DNA from: an uncultured Phocaeicola sp.
Lineage (GTDB): Bacteria > Bacteroidota > Bacteroidia > Bacteroidales > Bacteroidaceae
Direction: 5' to 3'
DNA length: 64,000 nucleotides
NCBI GenBank assembly: GCA_944320845.1
Contig: CALUJA010000002.1
Coordinates: 1-64,000 of the forward strand
The notes below the pieces were generated by a model. The model saw only the letters and a list, made by a program, of their open reading frames with translations. It did no database searches and was not told the DNA's origin. Made by a program: the position numbers and the translations under genes. Below, piece by piece: positions 7,740 through 18,977 of the stretch; within the stretch, counting starts at the first letter, position 1, and each line of letters starts with the position of its first letter.

Positions 7740-9890
7740 TTATTCTTCGCTTTCAAGCAGAAGTTCCATTACCTGGCAGGCTGATTTTGCGACAGATGTT
7801 CCCGGGCCGAAGATGGCCATGACTCCTGCTTTGTAAAGGAAGTCGTAATCTTGGGGAGGGATGACACCTCCTGCGAAGACAAGGATATCTTCACGCCCCA
7901 TCCGTTTCAGTTCGGCGATAATCTGTGGAATCAGCGTCTTATGTCCGGCAGCCAGTGAAGATACGCCTACGGCATGGACATCGTTTTCCACGGCTTCACG
8001 GGCGGCTTCTTCCGGAGTTTGGAACAGAGGCCCCATGTCTACGTCGAAACCACAGTCGGCAAATCCGGTTGCCACGACTTTGGCCCCTCTGTCATGCCCG
8101 TCTTGTCCCATTTTGGCTATCATGATACGTGGCCGGCGGCCTTCTTTCTTGGCAAATTCTTCGGTCAGTTCGCAAGCTTTTGCGAAGTCTGCATCTTTTT
8201 TACTTTCTGATGAATACACGCCTGATATAGTTCTGATGATTGCTTTATAACGCCCTACGACGGCTTCGCAGGCGTCGGAAATTTCTCCCAATGTGGCCCT
8301 TACGCGGGCTGCTTCTACCGCCAGTTCCAGCAGATTGCCTTTACCTGTCTTTACACATTCTGTAATGGCGGCGAGAGCCTTGTCTACCTCGGCCTGATTG
8401 CGTCCTTCTTTCAGGCGGCGCAGGTTCTCTATCTGTTCTTGACGCACAGCCGTGTTGTCTACTTCCAGAATATCAATCGGGTCTTCCTTTTCCAAACGGT
8501 ATTTGTTTGTGCCGACAATCGTCTGTTCGCCGGAGTCAATGCGTGCTTGGGTGCGGGCAGCCGCCTCTTCGATACGCATCTTTGGAATTCCCGTTTCGAT
8601 GGCTTTTGCCATACCTCCTAAGCGTTCGATTTCCTGGATATGTTCCCATGCGCGGTGAGCCAGTTCGTTTGTCAGCGATTCCACATAATAAGAACCGCCC
8701 CACGGGTCAACGTTCTTGCATATTTGGGTCTCTTCCTGGATATAGATTTGTGTATTGCGCGCGATGCGTGCAGAAAAGTCCGTCGGCAAGGCGATGGCCT
8801 CGTCCAAAGCATTGGTGTGAAGCGACTGAGTGTGCCCCAATGCGGCAGCCATGGCCTCGATGCAGGTGCGTCCCACATTATTAAACGGATCTTGTTCGGT
8901 GAGCGACCATCCGGATGTCTGCGAGTGGGTGCGCAGAGCAAGCGATTTGGGATTCTTCGGGTTGAACTGTTTCACAATCTTTGCCCAAAGCATCCGGGCA
9001 GCTCGCATCTTTGCTATTTCCATAAAGTGGTTCATTCCGATGGCCCAGAAGAAGGAAAGACGGGGGGCGAATGCGTCGATGTCGATTCCTGCTGCTACTC
9101 CGGCGCGCAGATATTCCAGTCCGTCGGCAAGTGTGTATGCCAGTTCGATGTCGGCTGTAGCTCCCGCTTCCTGCATATGATAGCCTGAAATGGAGATTGA
9201 GTTGAATTTCGGCATCTTTTGAGAAGTATATTCAAAGATGTCTGATATAATCTTCATGGAGAATGCAGGCGGATAAATATAGGTATTGCGCACCATGAAT
9301 TCTTTCAGGATATCGTTTTGGATTGTTCCTGCCATTTCTTCCAGTTTGGCTCCCTGCTCCAATCCGGCATTGATGTAGAATGCCATAATCGGAAGCACGG
9401 CTCCATTCATGGTCATTGATACAGACATTTTGTTCAAAGGAATGCCGTCGAACAGCACTTTCATATTTTCCAGCGAGCAGATGGATACGCCCGCTTTACC
9501 CACATCACCGACAACACGCGGATGGTCGGGGTCGTATCCTCTGTGGGTAGGCAGGTCAAAAGCGACCGACAGACCTTTTTGTCCGGAGGCGAGATTGCGG
9601 CGGTAAAATGCGTTTGATTCTTCAGCCGTAGAGAATCCCGCGTATTGGCGTATGGTCCACGGGCGGAAAGTATACATCATGGAATACGGGCCGCGCAGAT
9701 AAGGAGGGATTCCGGCGGCGTAGTTCAAGTGTTCCATGCCTTCGAGGTCTTCTTTTGTGTAAACTGGCTTAACCTGAATCTGCTCTGGGGTCTTCCAGTT
9801 GGCTTCAATGCCGTTGGCTTTTTGCCATTCCATGCCGTTTTGCGGATGGAATCCGGCGAATATGTCGATGTTTTTAAAATTCGGTTTCAT
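7740..9890 (-). CDS. mutB: Methylmalonyl-CoA mutase, large (catalytic) subunit
   Basis: The enzyme interconverts succinyl-CoA and (R)-methylmalonyl-CoA with adenosylcobalamin, a step in propionate formation by Bacteroidales. The 716-residue protein has the full family length: a mutase TIM barrel over about residues 30-550 and a C-terminal B12-binding domain. The cobalamin motif DxHxxG is intact at 597-602 (DGHDRG; His599 would be the lower ligand). It lies 60 bases after mutA on the same strand and ends in a strong terminator. Confidence 0.98.
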   Translation of the reverse strand: MKPNFKNIDIFAGFHPQNGMEWQKANGIEANWKTPEQIQVKPVYTKEDLEGMEHLNYAAGIPPYLRGPYSMMYTFRPWTIRQYAGFSTAEESNAFYRRNLASGQKGLSVAFDLPTHRGYDPDHPRVVGDVGKAGVSICSLENMKVLFDGIPLNKMSVSMTMNGAVLPIMAFYINAGLEQGAKLEEMAGTIQNDILKEFMVRNTYIYPPAFSMKIISDIFEYTSQKMPKFNSISISGYHMQEAGATADIELAYTLADGLEYLRAGVAAGIDIDAFAPRLSFFWAIGMNHFMEIAKMRAARMLWAKIVKQFNPKNPKSLALRTHSQTSGWSLTEQDPFNNVGRTCIEAMAAALGHTQSLHTNALDEAIALPTDFSARIARNTQIYIQEETQICKNVDPWGGSYYVESLTNELAHRAWEHIQEIERLGGMAKAIETGIPKMRIEEAAARTQARIDSGEQTIVGTNKYRLEKEDPIDILEVDNTAVRQEQIENLRRLKEGRNQAEVDKALAAITECVKTGKGNLLELAVEAARVRATLGEISDACEAVVGRYKAIIRTISGVYSSESKKDADFAKACELTEEFAKKEGRRPRIMIAKMGQDGHDRGAKVVATGFADCGFDVDMGPLFQTPEEAAREAVENDVHAVGVSSLAAGHKTLIPQIIAELKRMGREDILVFAGGVIPPQDYDFLYKAGVMAIFGPGTSVAKSACQVMELLLESEE

Positions 9891-9950
9891 AGATTTAAGT
9901 TTTGAGTATTCGGTTTTGGTTATTGGATAAAGATGTTATCACTCAAAAGC

Positions 9951-11813
9951 TTATCTGTTTAATAATTGTTTGTTGTATGCTCTCAGTGTCTCCAGTACGT
10001 TGCAACGGACATGGATGAAGTTTTCGATGCCGGCAGCCTTCAGTTCGTCCATACATGCCGGAGCGCCTGCTACGATGAACATGGCTCTTCCATCAAGTGC
10101 CTTGAATGCGGGAATGGCATATTCGGCATATTCGTCGTCGCTTGAGCAGATTACTACAATGTCTGCCTGGGCTTTCAGAGCTGCTTCGATACCTTCTTCT
10201 ACGGTCGGGAAGCCTAAATTGTCGATTACTTCATATCCTGCACACGCCAGGAAATTGCAGGAAAACTGGGCGCGCGCCTGGCGCATTGCCAGATTGCCGA
10301 TGGTTAGCATGAATGCTTTGGGGCGTTTCCCGGAGTGTTCCGTCTGCAAGCGCAGTTCTTCAAACTCGCTGGCCGCACGGCTGGTGTTTAATGTCGCGAA
10401 CATTTGACCTTCATGTTCGTGTCCGTGGCAGCAGCAGGCATGTTCCAATGGGGTCTTGCCGCCTGACAGTTCGGTGAAGTTGGGATATTGGTTGGTGCCC
10501 AACAGAATCTCCTTGCGTTTTGACACTGCTTCGTGGCGGGCTTGGTTGCTGTTGTTTACAGATTCCTGTATGCTTCCGCTCAGTACGGCCTTCAGCATTC
10601 CTCCTTCGTCCTCTGTTTTCAGGAACAACTCCCAAGCTTGTTTGGCGATAGATGCAGTCAGATTCTCGATATAATAGGAGCCGGCTGCCGGGTCGACTAC
10701 GCGGTTCAGGTGTGATTCCTCTTTCAGCAGCAGCTGCTGGTTGCGTGCAAGCCGCTCGGAGAAGTCGTTCGGAGTTTCGTATGCCTTGTCAAACGGAGTG
10801 ACGGTAATGGAATCGACTCCTGCCAATGCGGCGCTCATGGCTTCTGTCTGTGTGCGCAGCAGGTTTACATACGAATCGAACAGCGTGAGGTTGAATTGGG
10901 AAGTCTCGGCATGTACCGCCATCTGGCAGGCGCATTGGCATGCGGGTTTGTATTCGTTTACTATATTTGCCCACAGCAGGCGTGCCGCACGGAATTTTGC
11001 GATTTCCATAAAGTAGTTTGAGCTGATGCCGAAGTTGAACTTAATCTTCTTCGCCGCTTTTTCGGCAGGTATTCCGGCTTCAATCAGTCGGTTTAAGTAT
11101 TCGTTTCCCCAAGCCAGGGCGTAGCCCAACTCCTGGTAAATGTAGGCTCCGGCATTGTTCAGATCGACAGAATTGACTGCAATGCAGCGGAAGTTGGGGT
11201 AGGCATCGAGTATTTCAACAAGCTCTTTGGCCGTATCGAGCAGTGCGCTCATGTCTTTGCCCTTTTTCATCATCCGGCTGATGGGGTCGAAATCCAGCGA
11301 GCCATGCAGCTTTTCGGGCGCGTAGCCTTTTTCCTTAAAATATTCGGTAAGCAAAGAGGCAAGCTGCACGGTGTGGCGCTGACATGTCTTGAAGTTCAGT
11401 TCGATGCAGTCGCGGCAAATATCCTTTAGCAGCGTATGTATGTAATCGGCGTCCAGGTCTTTCGCCTTTATGTGGAATCCCAGTGAGTCTACGCCCTTGT
11501 TCAGCAGGTCGAGTGCCTTGGCATTGGCTTCGGCCGGATTTTCCACACGGATGTCCTGACGGATGAACCAGGTGTTGTCATCCTTCTTGTTGCCTCGGAT
11601 GTAGGGATATTCTGCGGGAAGCCCTTCTGTGGTTTTCATTCCCTCCAGGTCTTCCAGACGGTAGAAAGGTTTAACTTTGAATCCTTCATTGGTTTTCCAC
11701 ACCAACTTCTTTTCATAATCGGCTCCCTTCAGGTCTGCCATGATTTTGTCCATCCATTCCTGGGTGGCGACCGGCGGAAAATCCGAAAAGAGTTTTTCTT
11801 TACTATCTGCCAT
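9951..11813 (-). CDS. mutA: Methylmalonyl-CoA mutase, small subunit
   Basis: This is the non-catalytic partner of MutB. The 620-residue protein follows the mutase fold, but its C-terminal domain (about 495-620) lacks the DxHxxG cobalamin motif, as expected for small subunits. Two cysteine-rich spots stand out: ACQCACQM at 291-298, and a linker insert HACCCHGHEHE at 458-468 just before the C-terminal domain. The insert looks like a possible metal site. mutA is first in a two-gene operon with mutB. Confidence 0.96.
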   Translation of the reverse strand: MADSKEKLFSDFPPVATQEWMDKIMADLKGADYEKKLVWKTNEGFKVKPFYRLEDLEGMKTTEGLPAEYPYIRGNKKDDNTWFIRQDIRVENPAEANAKALDLLNKGVDSLGFHIKAKDLDADYIHTLLKDICRDCIELNFKTCQRHTVQLASLLTEYFKEKGYAPEKLHGSLDFDPISRMMKKGKDMSALLDTAKELVEILDAYPNFRCIAVNSVDLNNAGAYIYQELGYALAWGNEYLNRLIEAGIPAEKAAKKIKFNFGISSNYFMEIAKFRAARLLWANIVNEYKPACQCACQMAVHAETSQFNLTLFDSYVNLLRTQTEAMSAALAGVDSITVTPFDKAYETPNDFSERLARNQQLLLKEESHLNRVVDPAAGSYYIENLTASIAKQAWELFLKTEDEGGMLKAVLSGSIQESVNNSNQARHEAVSKRKEILLGTNQYPNFTELSGGKTPLEHACCCHGHEHEGQMFATLNTSRAASEFEELRLQTEHSGKRPKAFMLTIGNLAMRQARAQFSCNFLACAGYEVIDNLGFPTVEEGIEAALKAQADIVVICSSDDEYAEYAIPAFKALDGRAMFIVAGAPACMDELKAAGIENFIHVRCNVLETLRAYNKQLLNR

Positions 11814-12143
11814 AGTGAATTAGTGTTTTTGTTGATATTATGATTTAATTCCGATGGTTGAGCAAACCGGTCGGATAGGGCAAATATACAAAATAAAGAG
11901 AAAACAATCGTGAAGTGGCGGATATTTATTAAGCTTTTTCTGTAAAAAGAATCTTTTCGGAAGGCCCCGGACAGGGAATGCGCAGGCAGGGTGATGGCCG
12001 GATATGCTTGGGCGGAAATTTGTTTTTGTGGGATAGAACGTGATTTCGGACGGCAGCATAAATCCGTTTCATTCCCACGGGGCATCCGGCATGTGCCGCA
12101 TGGAAGCGTGTGTGCATGATGTTTGCGGCGGAGAGCCTGCATG
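11814..12143. other. Gene-free stretch upstream of mutA
   Basis: This gap holds the mutA promoter candidate (TATATTTG on the minus strand at 11888-11881) and otherwise no convincing gene. Short ORFs here have no plausible start region or composition. I looked for a B12-box-like element because of the cobalamin enzyme downstream and found none. Confidence 0.5.
11881..11888 (-). promoter_or_regulatory. mutAB promoter, -7 element
   Basis: The minus strand reads TATATTTG (consensus TAnnTTTG) 68 bases before the mutA start. No clear -33 TTTG box at the normal spacing. Confidence 0.55.
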
Positions 12144-12177
12144 GCAAGGCCCGGCCATCTGCATGACCGGGCCTTGC
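12144..12177 (-). terminator. Hairpin after trkA
   Basis: A perfect 11-bp inverted repeat (GCAAGGCCCGG with CCGGGCCTTGC) with a 12-base loop lies 30 bases past the trkA stop. It has no clear T run, so it is a probable but not textbook terminator. Confidence 0.6.
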
Positions 12178-12207
12178 AGAAAGGATGCTCGTATTTTACG
12201 GAAAGGG

Positions 12208-13545
12208 TCAGAAATATTTTTCGAGTTTCTTTATCATCATTCCCAGACAGAATACGACCACATGGTCGCCTTCCTGAATCATGGTGTTACCGGTAACCAG
12301 CATTCCCTCGCCATTGCGGGTCAGTCCGCCTATGGTGGCGCCCTTGGGAAGTCCGATGTCCTTTACCGGAGCCTTGGTGATGCGTGAGCCGGCCTTTACG
12401 ATAAATTCCGCCACATCGGCATCAGCGAAAGTCAGACACTTTACATTCGATACGTCTGCATCGAGCATCATCTGGTAGATATGGCTTGCGGCGATGAATT
12501 TCTTGTTGATTACCGTCCCGATGTCCAGACTCTCCGCCATGCTGATATAGTCCACATTCTCCACTTGGGCGATGACTTTGGTCACTCCCATGCGCTTGGC
12601 GGCGAGACAGGCCAGTATGTTTGTCTCCGAACTGCCCGTCAAGGCGACGAATGCCTCCGTATTGCGGATTCCTTCTTCACGCAGCAGTTCGATGTCTCGC
12701 CCGTCTCCGTTGATGACCATCACCTTGTCATCCACCAGTTCCGTCAGGCGGTTGCAGCGGTTGAAGTCGCTTTCTATGATTTTTGCATGCATGTCTTCGG
12801 GCAGATACTGCACTGTGCGCACGGCGATGCGGCTTCCCCCCATAATCATTACATTGTGCACATCGGGCTCGTTTTCCTTCCCCGAAATCTTCCGGATGTA
12901 AGGAATGTATTTTTTTGTGGTGGTAAAGTAGACCACATCATTCAGCCGGATTGCGTCGTCGCCCCGTGGAATGATGGTTTCATTGCCGCGCTTGATGGCT
13001 ACGATGTGGAAGGGAATTCCCTGTCCTCCTAATTCATGGAGCGGAACATTCAGGATTTCCGCCTTTTCGCGCATTTTCGTTCCGAGCATTACCAGTGCCC
13101 CGCCGGCGAATTCCCACCATTGGCGTATCCAACTCATCTTGACAGCGTCTACGATTTCCCGTGCGGCAAGCATTTCCGGATAAATCAGCGAATGCACTCC
13201 CAGGCGGGAAAAAAATTCTTTGTGCTTGGGCAGGAGATATTCATAATTGTCAATGCGGGCTACGGTCTTTTTCGCGCCCAGATTGTTGGCAAGCATGCAG
13301 GCTGTCATGTTCTGGCTTTCGAACGGAGTGACGGCAATGAACAGGTCGGCGTTGGCCACGCCGGCCTCTTTCAGTCCGTTGATGGAGGTCGGAGAGAGGT
13401 TGACAATCATCAGGTCGAGGTTGTTCCCCAACCGGCTCAGCTTTTCATCGTCTTCGTCCATCAGGATAATGTCTTGCTTTTCTCCTGAGAGCAGCTTGGC
13501 AAGATGGGTGCCTACAGCTCCTGCTCCGGCAATAATGATTTTCAT
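12208..13545 (-). CDS. trkA: Trk potassium uptake regulator TrkA
   Basis: TrkA is the cytoplasmic NAD-binding gating subunit of Trk/Ktr-type K+ channels. The 445 residues form two tandem RCK units. The first starts with a Rossmann motif ([17 protein letters not shown] at the N-terminus) and the second with [17 protein letters not shown] near residue 230; each is followed by a TrkA-C domain. I start at [11 protein letters not shown]; the longer frame to 13608 runs into dxs and adds a basic stretch foreign to the family. The ATG overlaps the dxs stop codon by 4 bases (ATGA), implying translational coupling. The membrane subunit TrkH/KtrB is not in this window. Confidence 0.95.
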   Translation of the reverse strand: MKIIIAGAGAVGTHLAKLLSGEKQDIILMDEDDEKLSRLGNNLDLMIVNLSPTSINGLKEAGVANADLFIAVTPFESQNMTACMLANNLGAKKTVARIDNYEYLLPKHKEFFSRLGVHSLIYPEMLAAREIVDAVKMSWIRQWWEFAGGALVMLGTKMREKAEILNVPLHELGGQGIPFHIVAIKRGNETIIPRGDDAIRLNDVVYFTTTKKYIPYIRKISGKENEPDVHNVMIMGGSRIAVRTVQYLPEDMHAKIIESDFNRCNRLTELVDDKVMVINGDGRDIELLREEGIRNTEAFVALTGSSETNILACLAAKRMGVTKVIAQVENVDYISMAESLDIGTVINKKFIAASHIYQMMLDADVSNVKCLTFADADVAEFIVKAGSRITKAPVKDIGLPKGATIGGLTRNGEGMLVTGNTMIQEGDHVVVFCLGMMIKKLEKYF

Positions 13546-15452
13546 AAGTTTAAAGTATGGATAATGGTGTGATAAATGCTTTCTTCGTCGATGCCGCAAA
13601 TGGCCCAAAGTTCTTTTACCGTGCCGTGCGGGATAAAGCGGTCGGGGATTCCCAGGCGCTTTACTGTGGGCTTGTAGCCGTTGTCTGCCATAAATTCCAG
13701 TATGGCACTGCCCATGCCTCCTTTCAACACGCCGTCTTCCACGGTGATGATGCGGCTGAACCTTTGTCCGATTTCGTGCAGCATCTCTTCGTCCAGCGGT
13801 TTCAGGAAGCGCAGGTCATAAAGCGCAATGCTTTTGTCTGCCAATTCCTTTTCAACCCGGCAGATTGCCTTGGCCGCATCGTTTCCTATCGGGCCGATGG
13901 TTATTACCGCAAGGTCGTCTCCGTCTTTCAGCTTTCGTCCTTTGCCTGTTTCTACGGCTTCGAGCGGGCATTCCCAGTCGGTAAGTACGCCCCGTCCGCG
14001 TGGATACCGGATGGCAAAGGGGCCTTTGTCCGGCAGCTGGGCGGTGAACATCAGCCGGCGAAGCTCGTGCTCGTCGTAAGGCGAGGCGATGGTCAAATTG
14101 GGTATGGAGCGGAGGTAGGCCAGGTCGAACACTCCGTGGTGTGTGGCCCCGTCTTCTCCCACCAGTCCTGCTCGGTCCAGACACAGCACCACGTTCAGCT
14201 TCTGGATAGCTATATCATGAATGATGTTGTCATACGCACGCTGCATGAACGATGAATAGATGTTGCAGAAGGGAAGCAGCCCCTCTTTGGCCATTCCCCC
14301 CGAGAATGTCACGGCATGTCCTTCGGCAATCCCGACATCGAAGGCGCGGTCGGGCATGGCTTTCATGAGGATGTTCATGGAGCATCCCGATGGCATGGCG
14401 GGTGTCACGCCTACAATCTTGTCATTCTGCCGGGCCAGCTCAAGCAGTGTCTTTCCGAATACATCTTGGAAAAGGGGAGGCATTCCCGTGGTATCTGTTA
14501 CGATGCGTTCTCCCGTGTCCTTGTCAAACATTCCGGGAGCATGCCATACGGTTGCCGCTTCTTCGGCAGGCTTGAATCCCTTTCCTTTCCGCGTATGCAC
14601 ATGAAGCAGCTTGGGCCCCTTCATGTCCTTGATTTCTTTCAATACCCGTGTCAGCGTCTGGATGTCGTGTCCGTCTATCGGGCCGAAATAGCGGATGTTC
14701 ATTCCTTCAAAGATATTCTGCTGCTGCATCAGCATCGACTTCAGGCTGTTGTTGAAGCGTATCAGGCTTTTGCCCCGTTCGTCGTTGAGGATGCCCCATT
14801 GGTACAGTTTTTTCGACAAGGCATTTCGCAGCCGGTTATATCCTTCCGAGGTGTGCAGATTGAGCAAATATTGCTTCATCCCTCCCACGCTGCGGTCGAT
14901 TGCCATGTTGTTGTCGTTTAAGATGATGAGCAGGTTGTTTGGCGTAGAGGAGGCGTTGTTCAGCCCCTCGAAAGCCAGTCCTCCGCTCATGGAGCCGTCG
15001 CCGATGACGGCTACAACGTGGCGGTTGTTTTCCCCCTTGCGGGCGGCTGCCACCGCCATGCCGAGAGCGGCAGAGATGGAATTGGAGGCATGTCCGCATG
15101 TAAAGGTGTCATATTCGCTTTCTGACGGCGAAGGGAAGGGGCAAAGTCCGTTCAGCTTCCGGTTTGTGTAAAAGCGGTCGCGCCTTCCCGTCAGTATCTT
15201 GTGGCCGTAGGCCTGGTGTCCCACATCCCACACAATCCGGTCATAGGGCGTATTGAATATATAGTGGAGTGCAACTGTCAGTTCCACGACTCCTAAGCTG
15301 GAGCCGAAGTGGCCCGGGTTGCGTGAAAGTTCGTCTATAATCTTTTCTCTCAGTTCGGCACAGACTTCGGGCAAGCTTTCCACGGGAAGCTTGCGCAAAT
15401 CATCCGGACTGTCTATCTTATTCAACAATTCATACGAAGTTTGTTCTTCCAT
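13542..15452 (-). CDS. dxs: 1-Deoxy-D-xylulose-5-phosphate synthase
   Basis: Dxs condenses pyruvate and glyceraldehyde 3-phosphate using thiamine diphosphate, the first step of the MEP isoprenoid pathway. The 636-residue protein has the usual length. It carries the family's early His-Gly segment ([18 protein letters not shown]), the ThDP/Mg motif [17 protein letters not shown] near residue 150, and the pyrimidine-binding and transketolase C-terminal domains. It is first in an operon with trkA and divergent from the GSCFA gene. Confidence 0.98.
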   Translation of the reverse strand: MEEQTSYELLNKIDSPDDLRKLPVESLPEVCAELREKIIDELSRNPGHFGSSLGVVELTVALHYIFNTPYDRIVWDVGHQAYGHKILTGRRDRFYTNRKLNGLCPFPSPSESEYDTFTCGHASNSISAALGMAVAAARKGENNRHVVAVIGDGSMSGGLAFEGLNNASSTPNNLLIILNDNNMAIDRSVGGMKQYLLNLHTSEGYNRLRNALSKKLYQWGILNDERGKSLIRFNNSLKSMLMQQQNIFEGMNIRYFGPIDGHDIQTLTRVLKEIKDMKGPKLLHVHTRKGKGFKPAEEAATVWHAPGMFDKDTGERIVTDTTGMPPLFQDVFGKTLLELARQNDKIVGVTPAMPSGCSMNILMKAMPDRAFDVGIAEGHAVTFSGGMAKEGLLPFCNIYSSFMQRAYDNIIHDIAIQKLNVVLCLDRAGLVGEDGATHHGVFDLAYLRSIPNLTIASPYDEHELRRLMFTAQLPDKGPFAIRYPRGRGVLTDWECPLEAVETGKGRKLKDGDDLAVITIGPIGNDAAKAICRVEKELADKSIALYDLRFLKPLDEEMLHEIGQRFSRIITVEDGVLKGGMGSAILEFMADNGYKPTVKRLGIPDRFIPHGTVKELWAICGIDEESIYHTIIHTLNL

Positions 15453-15477
15453 TTTGTCCTGTTAAACTTTAGCCGTA

Positions 15478-15485
15478 CAAAATTA
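15478..15485 (-). promoter_or_regulatory. dxs promoter, -7 element
   Basis: The minus strand reads TAATTTTG 26 bases before the dxs start codon. No good -33 box was found. Confidence 0.45.
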
Positions 15486-15506
15486 GATAAAATATCATAA
15501 TATACT

Positions 15507-15514
15507 TACTTTTG
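15507..15514 (+). promoter_or_regulatory. GSCFA/murF-alr promoter, -7 element
   Basis: TACTTTTG fits TAnnTTTG. A coding start at 15512 would lie inside this element, which supports the downstream ATG at 15548. Confidence 0.5.
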
Positions 15515-15547
15515 CGGGAAAAAAGCACTTTAATCGACGCTTTGCCT

Positions 15548-16534
15548 ATGGAATTCAGAACGAAAGTGGGACTGCAGAGGGGGGAAGACGAAATCCGCCA
15601 TTCCGACTGCCTGATGTTATGGGGGTCATGCTTCGCTGAAAATGTGGGGAGGAAGCTGCTTGACTATAAGTTTGACTGCGACATCAATCCTTTTGGCATA
15701 CTGTATAATCCGCTGTCGATAGCGGAAGGCCTTTCCCAGCTGCGGCGCGGCAAGATTTATACGGAAGAAGACCTTCGCCATGACCGTGGCGTGTGGTACA
15801 GCCTGATGCATCACGGTTCGTTTTCCTCCGCGAGCAAAGAAGATTGCCTTGCTGTCATAAATTCCCGTTTGCGGACGGGAAAAAAATATTTGGAAAGGGC
15901 AGATTGGCTGCTGTTCACTTGGGGAACGGCCTGGGTATATGAGTGGAAGGAAGACGGGCGCGTGGTAGGAAACTGTCATAAGCTGTCCGAACGGATGTTT
16001 TCGCGCCGCCTGCTTGAGGTCGGCGATATAGAATCCGTCTATATTCCCCTGCTGTCGGAACTTTATGCCGCCAATCCCCGGCTGAATGTATTGTTTACCG
16101 TCAGTCCCATCCGCCATATAAGAGACGGCATGCACGGCAATCAGCTGAGCAAGTCCACGTTGCTACTGGCGGTGTCACATCTGTGCCGCCGTTTCCCCTT
16201 TTGCCATTATTTTCCGTCCTACGAGATAATGATGGACGAACTGCGCGACTATCGCTTTTATGCCGATGACATGCTTCATCCCACCCCGTTGGCAGTCGAT
16301 TATATCTGGGAATGTTTTTCGGAAGTCTTTTTCAGCCCCGCTACTTGCCGGGTGATGAAGCAGTGGGAAGAGATACGAAAGGGACTTTCCCACCGTCCCT
16401 TTGACGCCGAATCGGTAGCTTACCGCAGCTTTTTAAGTCAAATTCTGTTAAAGATAGAAGAGTTAAAGAAAAAATTCCCGTACTTAGACGTCCGAAAAGA
16501 AGTAGAATTATGTCAAGCACAATTGAAGAAATAG
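15548..16534 (+). CDS. GSCFA domain protein
   Basis: The 328-residue protein opens with the motif that names the family (LWGSCFAENVGRKL near residue 29), followed by a conserved NPFG segment and TWGTAW and TVSPIRH blocks. It resembles an SGNH-hydrolase-like fold, with the Ser of GSCF as a plausible nucleophile and an Asp-x-x-His (DDMLHPT) near residue 240. No substrate is established for the family. There is no signal peptide. I chose the ATG at 15548 over 15512 because of the promoter. The 3' end overlaps murF-alr by 25 bases, so it is probably coupled to peptidoglycan precursor synthesis. Confidence 0.9.
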   Translation: MEFRTKVGLQRGEDEIRHSDCLMLWGSCFAENVGRKLLDYKFDCDINPFGILYNPLSIAEGLSQLRRGKIYTEEDLRHDRGVWYSLMHHGSFSSASKEDCLAVINSRLRTGKKYLERADWLLFTWGTAWVYEWKEDGRVVGNCHKLSERMFSRRLLEVGDIESVYIPLLSELYAANPRLNVLFTVSPIRHIRDGMHGNQLSKSTLLLAVSHLCRRFPFCHYFPSYEIMMDELRDYRFYADDMLHPTPLAVDYIWECFSEVFFSPATCRVMKQWEEIRKGLSHRPFDAESVAYRSFLSQILLKIEELKKKFPYLDVRKEVELCQAQLKK

Positions 16535-18975
16535 TTTCTGTCTTGGGCGCGGAGCGTCAAGGCAATGCTTCGGCACAGATAGACTGGATTCTTACGGACA
16601 GCCGCTCGTTGTGTTTCCCGGAAGAAACCTTGTTTTTTGCGCTGAAGACCAAGCGCAATGACGGGCATAGATATATAGAAGACTTGTATTCACGCGGAGT
16701 GCGCAACTTTGTGGTCAGCATCTTCCCCGAAGATGTTGCCCGCTATAATGACGCTAACTTCTTGCGTGTGCCTGATACGCTTAAGGCATTGCAGAAATTG
16801 GCCGCCTGGCGCCGCGGACAGTTTGATATACCGGTCATCGGCATAACAGGAAGCAACGGAAAGACCGTTGTGAAGGAATGGCTTTATCAACTGCTCAGTC
16901 CCGAGCGCGTCATAACCCGCTCGCCGCGCAGCTATAATTCACAGATTGGAGTCCCTTTGTCAGTCTGGCTGATGAACGAGCATACCGAACTCGGTATCTT
17001 CGAGGCGGGAATTTCTGAAATGGGGGAAATGGAGGCTTTGACCCCTATCATCCGTCCGTCTGTCGGTGTGCTGACGAACATCGGATGGGCTCACCAGGAA
17101 AATTTTGCCTCTTTGCAAGACAAGTGCATGGAGAAGCTCCAGCTTTTTAAAGACTGCGATGTCATCATATACAATGGCGACAATGAGCTGATAAGCAGTT
17201 GTGTGGCCAAATCGCTTTTTGCCGCCCGTGAGATTGCCTGGTCTATGAAAGACAGTGAGCGTCCGCTGTTTATTGAAAAGATAGAGAAAGACGATACGGG
17301 CACGACAATAAAATACCGTTATCTGGGATTCTTCAAGGAATACCGGATTCCGTTCATCGATGATGCCTCCATCGAAAATTCTCTGAACTGTCTGGCCGTG
17401 GCCCTGTATCTGATGGTATCTCCGGAAAACATTGCCGAACGCATGGCGCATCTGGATCCGATAGCCATGCGCCTGGAGGTAAAAGAAGGGAAGAACGGGT
17501 GCGTGCTGATAAACGACAGTTACAATTCTGATTTTGCATCATTGGATATTGCGCTCGACTTTATGGCACGGCGCACGGAAGACAAGCGCCGCAAGCGTAC
17601 TTTGATTCTTTCAGACATTCTTGAAAGCGGACAGACGGGCAAGCTGCTTTATCGGCAGGTGGCCGACTTGGTGCACAGCCGGGGCGTTGACCGCATAATC
17701 GGCGTGGGAAAAGAGATTTCAGAGGCAGCATCACGCTTTGAAATGGAAAAAGTGTTCTTCCGTTCCACATCCGAGCTGCTTGAATCGGGTGTGCTTGACG
17801 GATTCCGCAATGAGGTTATATTGATAAAGGGAGCCCGTGTGTTCCAGTTCGACAAGATTACCGACCTGCTGGAACTGAAGGTGCATGAGACCATACTGGA
17901 AATTAACCTGAATGCACTGGTGGATAACCTGAACCATTACCGCAACAAGCTTAGGCCGGAAACGAAGATGGTCTGTATGGTAAAGGCTTCGGCCTATGGC
18001 ACGGGCTCTTTTGAAGTGGCAAAGACTTTGGAAGACCAGAGAGTGGATTATTTGGCAGTAGCCGTGGCCGATGAGGGAGCCGAGCTTCGCAAGGCGGGCA
18101 TACGGAGCTCCATCATTATCATGAATCCGGAAGTGACGGCCTTCCATACCATGTTCAATTATAAACTTGAGCCGGAAGTCTACAGCTTCCATCTTCTGGA
18201 GGAGCTGATTAAGGCGGCAGAGCGCGAAGGCATGACCAACTGTCCCATTCACATAAAGATAGACACCGGCATGCACCGTCTGGGATTTGCTCCGGAGGAC
18301 ATGCCGCGGCTCGTCGAACGGCTTCATCGGCAGAGTGCGGTTATTCCGCGTTCGGTTTTCTCCCATCTGGCCGGGAGTGATGCCACGCGTTTCGATGCCT
18401 TTACCCGCAGGCAGATAGAGGTTTTTGAGGCGGCGGCCGCAGAACTGCAGGCGGGCTTCGGCCATAAAATCCTGCGGCATATATGCAATACGGCCGGTAT
18501 AGAACGTTATCCGGGCGCACAGTTTGAGATGGTTCGTCTGGGTATCGGACTGTATGGCATCGATCCTTTTACAAACAAGATGCTGCATAATGTCGCGACA
18601 CTCAAGACAACCATTCTCCAGATACACGATGTCCCGGCAGACGAGACGGTAGGATACAGCCGGAAAGGCGTGCTGACCCGCGATTCCCGCATAGCAGCCC
18701 TTCCAATCGGCTATGCCGACGGACTGAACCGGCGCTTGGGAAACGGACATGCCTACTGCCTGGTGAACGGGCAGAAAGCTCCTTACGTAGGTAATATCTG
18801 TATGGATGTATGTATGATAGATGTGACCGACATCGATTGCAGGGAGGGAGACAAGGTTGTCATCTTTGGAGACGGACTTCCGGTTACGGTCTTGTCGGAT
18901 GTCTTGGAGACCATCCCGTATGAAGTGCTGACCAGCGTGTCGAATCGGGTAAAGCGAGTCTATTATCAGGATTAG
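16510..18975 (+). CDS. MurF-alanine racemase fusion
   Basis: This 821-residue protein combines two consecutive cell-wall activities. Residues 1-450 resemble MurF (UDP-MurNAc-tripeptide:D-Ala-D-Ala ligase), with ATP loop GSNGKT at 114-119 and central-domain motifs such as NDSYNSD. Residues about 458-821 are an alanine racemase, with the PLP lysine at 492 (MVKASAYGTG), the likely second catalytic Tyr716 (VGYSRKG) and the GYADG and ICMDV blocks. The two domains together have the size of two normal enzymes, so nothing is truncated. Such fusions are known in Bacteroidetes. It overlaps the GSCFA gene and lies 2 bases before the transporter gene. Confidence 0.96.
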   Translation: MSSTIEEIVSVLGAERQGNASAQIDWILTDSRSLCFPEETLFFALKTKRNDGHRYIEDLYSRGVRNFVVSIFPEDVARYNDANFLRVPDTLKALQKLAAWRRGQFDIPVIGITGSNGKTVVKEWLYQLLSPERVITRSPRSYNSQIGVPLSVWLMNEHTELGIFEAGISEMGEMEALTPIIRPSVGVLTNIGWAHQENFASLQDKCMEKLQLFKDCDVIIYNGDNELISSCVAKSLFAAREIAWSMKDSERPLFIEKIEKDDTGTTIKYRYLGFFKEYRIPFIDDASIENSLNCLAVALYLMVSPENIAERMAHLDPIAMRLEVKEGKNGCVLINDSYNSDFASLDIALDFMARRTEDKRRKRTLILSDILESGQTGKLLYRQVADLVHSRGVDRIIGVGKEISEAASRFEMEKVFFRSTSELLESGVLDGFRNEVILIKGARVFQFDKITDLLELKVHETILEINLNALVDNLNHYRNKLRPETKMVCMVKASAYGTGSFEVAKTLEDQRVDYLAVAVADEGAELRKAGIRSSIIIMNPEVTAFHTMFNYKLEPEVYSFHLLEELIKAAEREGMTNCPIHIKIDTGMHRLGFAPEDMPRLVERLHRQSAVIPRSVFSHLAGSDATRFDAFTRRQIEVFEAAAAELQAGFGHKILRHICNTAGIERYPGAQFEMVRLGIGLYGIDPFTNKMLHNVATLKTTILQIHDVPADETVGYSRKGVLTRDSRIAALPIGYADGLNRRLGNGHAYCLVNGQKAPYVGNICMDVCMIDVTDIDCREGDKVVIFGDGLPVTVLSDVLETIPYEVLTSVSNRVKRVYYQD

Positions 18976-18977
18976 TC

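Noticed and set aside
13546-13608. Longer N-terminus for TrkA
   Set aside because: The extension is basic, lies within dxs, and would displace the Rossmann motif that normally begins the protein; the ATGA overlap at 13542-13545 is a better start.
17731-18750. 339-residue minus-strand ORF inside the murF-alr gene
   Set aside because: Antisense shadow of a well-supported gene; no domain signature or promoter.
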